A stretch of 57,753 nucleotides of DNA, from NCBI GenBank assembly GCA_003141495.1, contig PLMC01000031.1, positions 88,417 to 146,169 of the forward strand, in the 5' to 3' direction. The stretch is from Bacteroidales bacterium (GTDB taxonomy: Bacteria; Bacteroidota; Bacteroidia; Bacteroidales; VadinHA17). The position numbers and the translations under genes were made by a program. A model generated the notes under the pieces. The model had not been told where the DNA came from and made no database searches. It saw nothing but the letters and a program-made list of their open reading frames with translations. Of this stretch, positions 36,568 to 45,776 are shown piece by piece (position 1 is the first letter of the stretch; each line of letters starts with the position of its first letter).

Positions 36568-38970
36568 CTACTCGTATCGGAGAGCTTCGACCGGGTTCCT
36601 CGTAGCTGCCCTCCAGCTCTGCCAGCTGACAGTAAGTAATGCTGTTCCCAAAGCGATTATTCCTGCTAAAGCAAATATCCACCAGCTCAATTTTTCTTTA
36701 TATGCGAAGTTTTCAAGCCATTTGTGCATTACATACCAGGCAATAGGACAGGCAATAATAAAGGAGATTGTTACCCATCTTATAAATGTTGTATTCAGCA
36801 TTACCATCACTTCTGATATACGCGCTCCGTTTATTTTTCGAATGCCAATTTCTTTAACTCGCCTGTTTATGACCAGCAATGTCAAACCTAATAATCCCAA
36901 TGATGAAATTATTATGGAAACAAGTGATGCATATCCGATAATCTTGCTCCATTTTTCTTCAGCTTTATATCTCTGATTCAGTTGTTCGTCCCATAACTTG
37001 AAATCCAGTTCTTTGCCTGGCGCTATGTCTTTCCATGTCTCCAGGATAAATTGCATAACTTTATCCAATTGATCGGCACGGTACTTAATAAAAAGGAAAT
37101 TGCCTCTGTCTCCTGTATAAGTTCTTAAGATCAACATTAATGGTTCAATTTCTTCTTTCAATGAGTCAAAATGGAAATCTTTTACCACACCGGATATTCT
37201 GAGATTCTTTCCGTCCATCTGTATTATCTGGCCCACAATATTATCATCAAAACCCAGACGTAACAACAACTTTTCATTAACAATGACTGATTGATTTTCC
37301 TGAATCTCATCAGTGAAGTTTTCTCCCTGGATGACCTTTAAATTCAAAGTAGGGACATAGTTTTTATCAACATTTAAGATTCTGGTCAGGATATATTCTC
37401 CCTTGTTATTTTTGATACGATTATTTCCTCTTCCATCTATAAAGTCCCTGTCTGTAAGTGTCACGTCTGTAATCCCGGGGTAATTTTTCAACCGGTCACG
37501 CAACGCAAGCTTATCGCTGTTATCGATTTGATAAACACGTAGATATAAAATATTTTGTGACGAAAATCCCAGATCTTTGTGTTTCATGTAATTAGTCTGG
37601 CGGACAACTGCTATGGTTAAGATAATCAGAACAATGGAAAGTCCATATTGAAGCATAACAAAGATGCCTGTAATATTAACTTTTTCTCCTTTATCATGCT
37701 TTTCAATTGTCTGGTTCGGCTGAATTCCTGTCAGCTTGACAATGGGGAAAAAACTTGTCGACATAACTATAAATAATACGCAGGCAATGACAAAGACAAA
37801 AACATGAGGAAGAATAATTAATCCGGTATAAATTCCATTTTGTGCAATCTCATTAAAGACTGGAAAAAACAAGAAGCATAGTTCAACACCCAGGAGAACC
37901 GATACCGAAGTAATAATCAGACTTTTTGTAAAGAATAAGTTGAATATATTTCTTTTTCCAGCTCCCATAGCCTTTCTGATGCCAACTTCTCGTTCTTTAC
38001 TAAATGACTGACCCAAAGAAAGCAGGACAAAATTGATGCAAGCAATTATAAGTATAAGAGCTCCTATGATTGAAAGAATATATAAGCTGGTTCTATTGTT
38101 CTTTAGTTCGTAATCAGTATTTACTTTACTGAGATATGTTTCAGTAATCGGTAAAGAAAACGCAGTAAAGGCCTCATCGCTGTTTATCAGAACATTACGA
38201 TTTTTTTGCTCATCCAGCAGATTCGTGTAATGTTCTTTCAGTAATTTATTAATTTGTTCTTCAGCTAAATGGGTATTCTCATTCCCGGTCACTTTATAAA
38301 AAATAGTTGAATTTCCAAACATGTTGCTTGAGGAGTTAAATGCTCCTTCATATTTATAGGGAATTAAGGCATCAAATTGGAGACTGGAGTTTTTTGGAAC
38401 ATCTTCCATTATTCCTGAAATAGTAAAGGGTTGATCACCGGTTTTTATAAAGAAAACAGGCTTTCCGATCAGTTCTTCTTTTGTGCAGGAGTCTATGGCT
38501 GCGAATTTATCAGCCAAACTCAAAGTGATTACTATTTCATCAGGATTCTCAAATACTTTGTCTTTATTACCAATAATCATTTTGAAACTGAATATCTTAA
38601 AAAAGTCCTGTTCGGTGATAAATGTTTTTTCCTCGAAATTTTGATTTTCAAATTTCATGCTTGGATTATGAGCGTTGCGAAATGCAGTGCTCCGTTTAAC
38701 CTGGGGTATTTTATTCTTCAATATTTCAGATAGTTTCGGATCGAGGTAAATTGACGAAACTTTTGTCCCATCAGCATGTCCAATAAAATAATTAACTCTG
38801 AAAATGCTTTCCTTGTTTTCATGAAAACTATTATAGCCAATCTCTTGAGATACATATAAATATATTAACAAGAGACAGGCAGAAGCAACAGACAAGCCAA
38901 TAACAGTTATGAATGAATTTAATTTATTTTTCATTATGTTCCGAACTGCTATCAGGATGTTATATTTCAT
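36568..38970 (-). CDS. MacB/FtsX-type ABC permease, array member 7
   Basis: This protein of 800 residues starts at ATG 38970; an in-frame TTG at 38976 is the alternative. Coupling segments are SKEREVGIRKAMGAG (about 330), close to the classic MacB/LolC form, and RRVKEIGIRKINGA (about 710). The tail EKLSWWIFALAGIIALG to RNPVEALRYE shares its DNA with member 6. It follows member 8 by 23 nt, so both are probably on one transcript starting upstream of member 8. Confidence 0.9.
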   Translation of the reverse strand: MKYNILIAVRNIMKNKLNSFITVIGLSVASACLLLIYLYVSQEIGYNSFHENKESIFRVNYFIGHADGTKVSSIYLDPKLSEILKNKIPQVKRSTAFRNAHNPSMKFENQNFEEKTFITEQDFFKIFSFKMIIGNKDKVFENPDEIVITLSLADKFAAIDSCTKEELIGKPVFFIKTGDQPFTISGIMEDVPKNSSLQFDALIPYKYEGAFNSSSNMFGNSTIFYKVTGNENTHLAEEQINKLLKEHYTNLLDEQKNRNVLINSDEAFTAFSLPITETYLSKVNTDYELKNNRTSLYILSIIGALILIIACINFVLLSLGQSFSKEREVGIRKAMGAGKRNIFNLFFTKSLIITSVSVLLGVELCFLFFPVFNEIAQNGIYTGLIILPHVFVFVIACVLFIVMSTSFFPIVKLTGIQPNQTIEKHDKGEKVNITGIFVMLQYGLSIVLIILTIAVVRQTNYMKHKDLGFSSQNILYLRVYQIDNSDKLALRDRLKNYPGITDVTLTDRDFIDGRGNNRIKNNKGEYILTRILNVDKNYVPTLNLKVIQGENFTDEIQENQSVIVNEKLLLRLGFDDNIVGQIIQMDGKNLRISGVVKDFHFDSLKEEIEPLMLILRTYTGDRGNFLFIKYRADQLDKVMQFILETWKDIAPGKELDFKLWDEQLNQRYKAEEKWSKIIGYASLVSIIISSLGLLGLTLLVINRRVKEIGIRKINGARISEVMVMLNTTFIRWVTISFIIACPIAWYVMHKWLENFAYKEKLSWWIFALAGIIALGTALLTVSWQSWRAATRNPVEALRYE

Positions 38971-38993
38971 GTGCAATTATATGTTTTATTATA

Positions 38994-41306
38994 CTACTCA
39001 TATCGTAACGCTTCGACCGGGTTCCTCGTAGCCGCCCTCCAGCTTTGCCAGCTGACAGTAAGTAATGCTATTCCCAAAGCGATTATTCCTGCCAAAGCAA
39101 ATATCCACCAGCTCAGTACAGTTTTATAAGCGAAATTCTCAAGCCATTTGTGCATAATAAAGTAAGTAACCGGGCAAGCTATTACAAATCCTATTAAGAC
39201 CCATTTGAAGAATTTTGTGTTTAGCAGAATTATTATATTAAGAATGGTAGCTCCATTTACTTTCCTCAGGCCGATCTCTTTTGTTCTTTTTTTGATTGTA
39301 TATTCTGCCAGCCCCAATATACCAAGACAGGATATTAATATTGCCAGAATTGCAGAAAGGCGTATTGACGAAACCAGCCTCTCTTCTCCTTTATACATGG
39401 AGTTAATCCATTCATCATAAAACTGGTATTTTAATTCATGTCCCGGACATACTTCCTTCCATGTTGCTTTTAAAGTGTTAATTACTCTCTGAAGGTTCCC
39501 GGGATTTACCCTTAAAGTCAGATGTGAGATCCCCATCTCAGAAGAGATTGGAATCACAAGCGGTCCGATCTTGTTGTACATATTGGCAAAATGGAAATCT
39601 TTTACGATTCCTATAATTTCTGACCCATGGTATTTTTCCCCGAGAAAGGTTTTCCAGCCAGTTAATTTAAAAGCTGTTTCATTTATGTAACACACTTTAT
39701 TAAAATCGGAAGGCCGAAGCTCTCTTCCCATTATAACCGGTATCCTGAAGACTTTGAGAAAGGAGGTATCAACGTTCAGCTCATTTACAATAATGTCTTT
39801 GCTTTCTAATTCATTCCACGAGGATGTTAAATATATGCTCCCGGGAGTTCCGTGTGAGAAGCAGACATCTGAAATCGATGGATCAGTTAAAAGCCTGTCG
39901 CGGATAGCCTTAGCTTTATTAAAAAGCTGCCAGTGTACATCAACTCTTAAAAGCCTGTTTGTATCAAATCCAAAATCCTTTGACCTGACAAAATCAATCT
40001 GTTTTGATAGGATTATCAAGGTAATAATGAGCGATACGGATACTGTGTATTGAATTATGTTGAGGACAGCTCTTAATCCAAAGGAGCTGTTTTTTCCTGA
40101 GTTATTCTTATTTAAAATGTCGATAGGTTTACGCCTGGAAATTGATAGAGCTGGATATATGCCTGATATAAAAGATATTACAAAGATACCTAATACTAAC
40201 CAGCCTGACCGAAATGATTGGAACAAAGTCGACAATTCAATCTTACTGTCCAGAAATTCTTCGAAAAATGGAACCCAAAGAGCAGAAAGCTGAATTGCAA
40301 GAAGAAAAGAAACAATACAGACAAGAAATGCTTCAACCATAAACTGCGTAAAAATCTGTATTCTGCTTGCTCCAATTGTCTTTTTTATGCCTATCTCCTT
40401 CAGCCTGTCGGAATGTGTTGCCGTTGTGAGATTTATATAGTTAAAGACGGCCAGCAGGATAATAATGAGACTTATTACCGAAAGTACTTTGATTAATTTT
40501 AAGTTCGCATGCAGAGTTTGACTTCTTTCAATCCCCTGCATAAAGTAGGATTCCTTAAAAGGGACCAGATTAATTCTGTTGATCTTGTACCCAACCTTAT
40601 ACTCAATAGAACTGAAATTTTTAGTTAAACGCTCTTCAAGACCTGAATTGTTTTCTCTGTTTTTTAGTAGCAGGAATAATCTGAAATAATTAACATTATT
40701 ACCCTGTCCATCGCTGCTTCCTTCATATATAATCTTTAATTTAGAATTAGTGAGAAAATCGCCTCTGATACTTGACTTTGAAGAAAAATCTTTTATCACA
40801 GCGGTAACTACCAAAGGTTCCCTGTATTCAGCTACAAGTGTTTTTCCCAGAGGATTTTCACTGCCAAATATTTTCTTTGCAAAACTCTCAGTTAAAACAA
40901 CATCATTCAAATTCGCCAGCGCAGTATTGAATTCTCCCAAAATAAACTGAGATGAAAAAATGTTGAAAAAGGAATTATCTGTTACTATCATCTGACCACT
41001 GAATGGCACATCCTCATATGTGACATTGGTGGTGTAGCTATTGTAACGACATGCATCATCTATATCAGGGTAGTTTGCGATAAAGGATTCACGAAAATCC
41101 TCCCTTACCGATGCATTATTTCCATTGGCAAAAACACGGTATATATTGCTTATCCTGGGATATTCACTGTCGATACTAAACTCCTTTATCAGGTACGCAA
41201 TTAGTACCAGCGCCATTGATATGCTTATTGAGAATCCGGCAATTGTAATTAATGAGGTAGCTTTATTTTTAAAGACGTTCCTGATTATATGCTTTACATT
41301 TATCAT
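38994..41306 (-). CDS. MacB/FtsX-type ABC permease, array member 8 (promoter-proximal)
   Basis: At 770 residues this is the shortest and the first gene transcribed. TM1 is at about 20-40. Coupling segments are DRLKEIGIKKTIGAS (about 305) and KRTKEIGLRKVNGA (about 680), both close to consensus. The last 110 bp differ from members 6 and 7 by only a handful of bases. It is divergent from the sigma-54 response regulator gene; a TATGTTTG box 66 nt upstream could start transcription. Confidence 0.9.
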   Translation of the reverse strand: MINVKHIIRNVFKNKATSLITIAGFSISISMALVLIAYLIKEFSIDSEYPRISNIYRVFANGNNASVREDFRESFIANYPDIDDACRYNSYTTNVTYEDVPFSGQMIVTDNSFFNIFSSQFILGEFNTALANLNDVVLTESFAKKIFGSENPLGKTLVAEYREPLVVTAVIKDFSSKSSIRGDFLTNSKLKIIYEGSSDGQGNNVNYFRLFLLLKNRENNSGLEERLTKNFSSIEYKVGYKINRINLVPFKESYFMQGIERSQTLHANLKLIKVLSVISLIIILLAVFNYINLTTATHSDRLKEIGIKKTIGASRIQIFTQFMVEAFLVCIVSFLLAIQLSALWVPFFEEFLDSKIELSTLFQSFRSGWLVLGIFVISFISGIYPALSISRRKPIDILNKNNSGKNSSFGLRAVLNIIQYTVSVSLIITLIILSKQIDFVRSKDFGFDTNRLLRVDVHWQLFNKAKAIRDRLLTDPSISDVCFSHGTPGSIYLTSSWNELESKDIIVNELNVDTSFLKVFRIPVIMGRELRPSDFNKVCYINETAFKLTGWKTFLGEKYHGSEIIGIVKDFHFANMYNKIGPLVIPISSEMGISHLTLRVNPGNLQRVINTLKATWKEVCPGHELKYQFYDEWINSMYKGEERLVSSIRLSAILAILISCLGILGLAEYTIKKRTKEIGLRKVNGATILNIIILLNTKFFKWVLIGFVIACPVTYFIMHKWLENFAYKTVLSWWIFALAGIIALGIALLTVSWQSWRAATRNPVEALRYE

Positions 41307-41371
41307 TTTTCAGGTTACTTATATGGATAGCAATTGTTCTATAGCCATTTGTTATTACTAATATGATGCCA

Positions 41372-41379
41372 CAAACATA
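41372..41379 (-). promoter_or_regulatory. Possible -7 promoter box for the permease array
   Basis: Minus-strand TATGTTTG matches TAnnTTTG and lies 65 nt from the ATG of permease 8. No -33 TTG at 19-21 nt is visible, so support is modest. Confidence 0.35.
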
Positions 41380-41534
41380 TCTTCCTGATATATAGGCGTA
41401 TAAATATTTGTATTTCAAAAATAGGTAAATTTATTTTACGGTAATGTGTAAAAACATTTTACAGTTTGTTGAAATTGGGTTTGGAATAAGATAATTTTAC
41501 TTACAACTTCCGATTCCGCTATTATTTGGGATTT

Positions 41535-41613
41535 ACCCCCAAACCCCCCAAGGGGGCTTTAAATTTTTCAGAAGTCTAAAGTCCCTCCCACTTGGAGGAG
41601 GAATTTAGGGAGG
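41535..41613. repeat. C-run/G-run inverted-repeat element, diverged copy
   Basis: Left end 41535-41558 (ACCCCCAAACCCCCC then AAGGGGGCT) and right end 41578-41613 (AAAGTCCCTCCC to TTTAGGGAGGT) are further from consensus than other copies. It lies 56 nt upstream of the response-regulator ATG. Confidence 0.6.
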
Positions 41614-41669
41614 TGTAAATCAGGGAAGGGGGCAAAAAATATAGGGAAAGAAGTTTGATATACAACGAT

Positions 41670-43037
41670 ATGCAAAACCAAAAAGTCAACATTCTTGCTA
41701 TTGATGACAACAAGAGCATCCTGAGCGCTCTTGAAATATTGCTCTTGCCTGAATTTCATGAGGTTACTCTACTTTCAAATCCAAACCAGATACTATCTGA
41801 ATTATCTAAAAAAGATTACAACCTGGTAATACTTGACATGAATTTCAAGGCCGGGGTCAATACCGGAAATGAAGGAATTTACTGGCTGGAAAGAATAAAA
41901 GAGAGCAAGCCAGAAATATCAGTTGTCATGATAACGGCTTACGGAGATATTAATACTGCTGTCAAAGCTCTCAAGTCAGGTGCATCGGACTTCGTTCTGA
42001 AACCATGGGATAATGAGAAATTGCTGGCAACTCTTAAGCTTGCAATTCAGCTTAATTTGTCTAAAAAGGAGGTGAGGCAGCTCAAAGAAAGAGAAACTGA
42101 GCTTAAGATGGAGATAAACCGTGACCAGCGGTTTATTATTGGTTCATCTCCACAGCTTATGAGTGTTCTGAATATGGTGAGGAAAGTTGCAAAGACCGAT
42201 GCAAACGTGCTTATTACGGGAGAAAACGGGACAGGTAAGGAATTGATTGCCCAGGAGATTCATCGGCTTTCAGCCAGAGCCAAAGAGGTTCTTGTGAGTA
42301 TTGATATGGGCGCACTAAGTGAGACTCTGTTTGAAAGTGAATTGTTCGGACATATGAAAGGAGCTTTTACCGATGCCCAAGAAAACAGGCAGGGTAAATT
42401 TGAAATTGCGGATAAGGGTACTCTTTTTCTCGATGAGATTGGGAATTTATCATTTCAACTACAGGCCAAGCTGCTTGCAGCCATTGAAAACCGCCAGATT
42501 ACACGCATAGGATCAAATCAGCTCATTCCCACCGATATACGACTTATATGTGCGACCAACAGGAATCTTGAAAACATGGTTCACGAAGGTCTCTTCAGGG
42601 AGGATCTTCTGTACAGGATTAACACTATTCAAATTGAATTGCCCCCTCTGAGAGACAGGGGGAATGATATTTTTATTCTTGCTGAATTCTTTCTTAAAAA
42701 ATATGCTTACAAATACAATAAGCCCAGTCTTAAAATCAACCAGCAGGCACATGAAAAGCTGCTTAAATATTCATGGCCGGGTAATATCCGTGAGCTTCAG
42801 CATACAATTGAGAAAGCGGTAATATTAAGTGAAACTTCTGTTATAAAATCTGATGATCTTTATTTAAAGCATCCCGGATCAATTAGCAGCAACAGCTCTT
42901 TTACTACACTTGAAGAAATGGAAAAACAGATGATTCAGCGAGCCCTTGAGAAAAATAATGGTAACTTCACTGCAGCAGCTGACCAGCTTGGTATAACCAG
43001 GCAAACTCTCTATAACAGGTTTAAAAAATCGATGTGA
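41670..43037 (+). CDS. Sigma-54-dependent response regulator (NtrC family)
   Basis: This protein has 455 residues from ATG 41670; a TTG at 41655 is the alternative. A receiver domain (D12, D13, phosphoacceptor D56, T89, K111) is followed by an AAA+ domain with Walker A GENGTGKE (184-191), the sigma-54 contact loop GAFTDA (231-236; GAFTGA is more usual) and Walker B LFLDEIG. A Fis-type helix-turn-helix closes it (FTAAADQLGITRQTLYNRF). It activates sigma-54 promoters when phosphorylated, presumably by the kinase encoded next. Placement opposite the permease array suggests the array as target. Confidence 0.93.
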   Translation: MQNQKVNILAIDDNKSILSALEILLLPEFHEVTLLSNPNQILSELSKKDYNLVILDMNFKAGVNTGNEGIYWLERIKESKPEISVVMITAYGDINTAVKALKSGASDFVLKPWDNEKLLATLKLAIQLNLSKKEVRQLKERETELKMEINRDQRFIIGSSPQLMSVLNMVRKVAKTDANVLITGENGTGKELIAQEIHRLSARAKEVLVSIDMGALSETLFESELFGHMKGAFTDAQENRQGKFEIADKGTLFLDEIGNLSFQLQAKLLAAIENRQITRIGSNQLIPTDIRLICATNRNLENMVHEGLFREDLLYRINTIQIELPPLRDRGNDIFILAEFFLKKYAYKYNKPSLKINQQAHEKLLKYSWPGNIRELQHTIEKAVILSETSVIKSDDLYLKHPGSISSNSSFTTLEEMEKQMIQRALEKNNGNFTAAADQLGITRQTLYNRFKKSM

Positions 43038-44389
43038 TGTTCAGTAAAAGCCTCTATTTAAATATCATTATCAGAGTTATACTTATTGTGCTGTTTTCTG
43101 TTGTTCTGAGTTACTTTGTTGTAGTTGATTGGTCAATACGTTTTTCTATTATCTGCATTCTTATAATAGTTTTTCTCACCGTAAATCTCATTTTATATCT
43201 CAATAGAACAAACAGAAAAATCAGGTTTTTCTTCGATTCCGTGAGGAATGATGATTCAAACCTCTCTTTTTCAGCTGAGACTAAAAATTCCTCTTTGAGA
43301 GAATTGTATCACAGCATGAACAGAGTAAACCATCAGATTCAACAGCTAAAAATTGAAAACAGACAACAGGAACAGTACTTCAGAACTTTACTGGAACATC
43401 TTGCTGCTGGTATAATTACATATAATGACAAAGGCTTTATTTTACACGCCAATTCATCGGCAAAAAAACTTCTCTCAATTGATGTTCTTACTCATTTACA
43501 ACAGATTGAGCGTAAAGACCATAAGCTCTTTGAGACGATAAACAGTATTAAACCATTTGAAAGGAAACTTATTGCAGTTACTGCAGAAGCTGGAGATATA
43601 CAACTTTCGCTGAAAGCAACATCCTTCAAAACAAATGAAAATGAGCTGGTAATACTCTCAATCCAGGATATCAAGAATGAACTCGATGAAAAAGAGATTG
43701 AATCATGGATGAAACTAATCAGAGTATTAATGCACGAAATCATGAATTCTATTACCCCGATAACGTCCCTTTCGGAAAGTCTGTCGAATATATATAGTAC
43801 AGGAGGCAAACCCATTTTACCCGAACAGGTTAATGTTAAGACTATAGCTACCACATTACAGGGACTGAATGTTATTAAAGAACAGGGGAAGGGACTTATG
43901 TCATTTGTGGAATCATACAGGAAGCTTACCCGTGTACCCGAACCCGAAAAAAAATTCTTTAAAGTGGCTGATCTGATAGGCCGGGTACATATACTTTATA
44001 ACTCCCTTGATAACAGCGACAAAACAAAATTTTCTGTTTCACTGAAAAAGACTGATCTTGAGATTTTCGCGGATCAAAACCTCATTTCACAGGTTTTAAT
44101 TAACCTTTTAAAAAATGCGCTGGAAGCCAACGAAAATAATAGTAACGGACAGATAAGAATTGTTGTAAATGAAGGATTAAACAGCCACCATGAAATATGT
44201 GTTATTGACAATGGTCCCGGAATTCCTGAGGGAAATATTGACGAGATATTTGTCCCGTTTTTTACTACCCGACAAAACGGTTCCGGAATCGGACTGAGCA
44301 TCTCAAAACAGATCATGAGAGTTCATGGAGGAAACCTGAAAGTCCGGTCAGTGCCGGGTAAAGAGACTGTGTTCTGCCTGAGTTTCTAA
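43037..44389 (+). CDS. Sensor histidine kinase (NtrY/NtrB-like)
   Basis: This 450-residue kinase has two TM helices within the first 60 residues and almost no periplasmic loop. A PAS domain follows (about 115-210), then a dimerisation domain with phospho-accepting H233 in MHEIMNSITP. The HATPase domain has NLLKNALEAN, VIDNGPGIP and GSGIGLSISKQIM. The lack of a sensory loop suggests that it senses a membrane or cytoplasmic signal. The start ATG overlaps the regulator stop by one base (a GTG at 43034 is also possible), so the pair is cotranslated. Its 3' end overlaps the convergent LolC/E-like gene by 4 nt. Confidence 0.93.
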   Translation: MFSKSLYLNIIIRVILIVLFSVVLSYFVVVDWSIRFSIICILIIVFLTVNLILYLNRTNRKIRFFFDSVRNDDSNLSFSAETKNSSLRELYHSMNRVNHQIQQLKIENRQQEQYFRTLLEHLAAGIITYNDKGFILHANSSAKKLLSIDVLTHLQQIERKDHKLFETINSIKPFERKLIAVTAEAGDIQLSLKATSFKTNENELVILSIQDIKNELDEKEIESWMKLIRVLMHEIMNSITPITSLSESLSNIYSTGGKPILPEQVNVKTIATTLQGLNVIKEQGKGLMSFVESYRKLTRVPEPEKKFFKVADLIGRVHILYNSLDNSDKTKFSVSLKKTDLEIFADQNLISQVLINLLKNALEANENNSNGQIRIVVNEGLNSHHEICVIDNGPGIPEGNIDEIFVPFFTTRQNGSGIGLSISKQIMRVHGGNLKVRSVPGKETVFCLSF

Positions 44390-45630
44390 TCGTATTTTAT
44401 CGCCTTAACCGGAGAGATCCTGGTTATTAACTGCGAGGGAACAAGTAACATTATAATTATTGCGGCCATTGTGCCCGCATTCAACAACAGTATGTGGGTT
44501 AATTCAAGATTTACCGGCACAGTTTTAATATAATATGATGTAGGGTCGAGAGTAATCAAGCCGGTTTTAAGCTGAATAAAAGCAAGTCCTATTCCAATCA
44601 GATTTCCCCAGAATAATCCCTTTCCGATCAGATAAGCTGCCTGATAAAGAAACACCCTTCGTATTGTAATGTCTTCAGCGCCAAGCGATTTTAATACTCC
44701 AATCATGTTGGTCTTTTCAAGAATCAGGATCAGCAATCCGGATATCATATTAAATCCTGCAACAATAAGCATCAGCAATATTATGATTATAACATTAATA
44801 TCCTGAAAATTCAACCAATCAAAGATCTGAGGATATTTTATCCTGATGTTTGTTACCTTAAACTTTGTATCTTCTTCCGTTATTTTATAGCCTATCGCGT
44901 CTCTGACCTCGGAAGTAATTTCATCAAGTTTATCGAAATCTTTAATAAACACTTCAAATCCACTTACCTGGTCTTCCTTCCATCCATTAAGTCTTTTTAT
45001 ATGTCCGATATCGCAGTAAACATACATCTTATCAAATTCTTCGAGGCTGGTCTCATATATACCGCTGATAGTAAATTTTCTCATTCTCGGCGGATCCTGA
45101 ATAAATAGCATTGCGAATGAATCACCTGTTTTCAGCCTGAGCATATCGGAGATCTTTTTTGAAATAATCACCTTATCAGTTCGTCCTGTATCCGTGACAG
45201 TGAAAACGGAGCCATCCACCATATTGCTCCTGAAGTAACTCCAGTCAAAATCGCTACCTATTCCTTTGAGCACCACTCCCTGGATATCCTCATCAGTTCT
45301 TATGATTCCTGCTTTCGTGGCAAAGACCTGAACATGTTCAATCCCACTTATCTGCTTAATCCTGGGAATAAATTTCTGGGTGTCACTGATTGGCGTGGTC
45401 TCGAATGAAATATTTGAATCGAAATTCATGATCTGAATATGCGATCCAAATCCTACCACTTTTTCCCTGATCTGTTTTTTGAAGCCTGTAAGTATGGCAA
45501 CTGCCAGAATCATAACTGCGAGGCCCATGGCTATTCCGACTATAGCAATAACATTTATAGGACGAGAAAAGGATGTTCCTTCACGTCTTCCTTTTATGAG
45601 CCTGTGTGCTATGAAATATGGTAAATTCAT
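44386..45630 (-). CDS. LolC/LolE-like lipoprotein-releasing permease
   Basis: This 414-residue inner-membrane protein has one N-terminal TM (about 25-48), a MacB_PCD-like periplasmic domain, and three C-terminal TMs. The start, FIAHRLIKGRREG..RPINVIAIVGIAMG, and the segment LILEKTNMIGVLKSLGA are typical of LolC/LolE, which pass outer-membrane lipoproteins to LolA with the ATPase LolD. It has 4 TMs and a single FtsX unit, unlike the doubled array permeases, and lacks their NPVEALRYE tail (it ends ISPVKAIKYD). Confidence 0.88.
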   Translation of the reverse strand: MNLPYFIAHRLIKGRREGTSFSRPINVIAIVGIAMGLAVMILAVAILTGFKKQIREKVVGFGSHIQIMNFDSNISFETTPISDTQKFIPRIKQISGIEHVQVFATKAGIIRTDEDIQGVVLKGIGSDFDWSYFRSNMVDGSVFTVTDTGRTDKVIISKKISDMLRLKTGDSFAMLFIQDPPRMRKFTISGIYETSLEEFDKMYVYCDIGHIKRLNGWKEDQVSGFEVFIKDFDKLDEITSEVRDAIGYKITEEDTKFKVTNIRIKYPQIFDWLNFQDINVIIIILLMLIVAGFNMISGLLILILEKTNMIGVLKSLGAEDITIRRVFLYQAAYLIGKGLFWGNLIGIGLAFIQLKTGLITLDPTSYYIKTVPVNLELTHILLLNAGTMAAIIIMLLVPSQLITRISPVKAIKYD

Positions 45631-45646
45631 AATTCTGAAAAGTTCC

Positions 45647-45654
45647 CAAATTTA
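45647..45654 (-). promoter_or_regulatory. Possible -7 promoter box for the LolC/E-like gene
   Basis: Minus-strand TAAATTTG matches TAnnTTTG and ends 16 nt before the ATG at 45630. There is no clear -33 element at the normal spacing. Confidence 0.35.
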
Positions 45655-45683
45655 AGAAATTAAAGATTAACTCCTCTGTGCAA

Positions 45684-45724
45684 CTCTGTGTCAGTTCTTT
45701 TTTGTTACACAGTAGGACACAGAG
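45684..45724. repeat. Short inverted repeat CTCTGTGTC / GACACAGAG
   Basis: Perfect 9-bp arms at 45684-45692 and 45716-45724 lie between the LolC/E-like gene and the DUF1343 gene. A further CTCTGTG at 45674-45680 repeats part of the arm. This resembles short dispersed intergenic repeats and could serve as a hairpin. Confidence 0.55.
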
Positions 45725-45776
45725 AACCACTGAGATTTAAAAAACAGTAGTTTTACATAAACAAAATAAGTGGTAC

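Larger units (their letters stand above)
36392..36692. repeat. 301-bp direct repeat, copy 2 (3' end and downstream flank of permease 7)
   Basis: This is the gapless partner of 33787-34087, about 97% identical by hand count. The coding part is the last 125 bp of the permease 7 gene; the rest is spacer with an inverted-repeat element and a fossil tail. Confidence 0.85.
41307..41669. other. Divergent intergenic region between permease array and regulator
   Basis: This region is AT-rich and without a credible gene. It carries a probable -7 box for the array (minus strand) and an inverted-repeat element at 41535-41613. I looked for a -24/-12 sigma-54 promoter (GG-N10-GC) facing either way and did not find a convincing one. 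Confidence 0.6.

Noticed and set aside
36500-36976. 158-residue plus-strand open frame
   Set aside because: It is antisense to the conserved 3' end of permease 7; its presence reflects codon use of that tail.
41307-41669. Sigma-54 promoter for the permease array or the response regulator
   Set aside because: I looked for GG-N10-GC in both directions; the near matches have wrong spacing (for example 13 nt between GC and CC near 41332).
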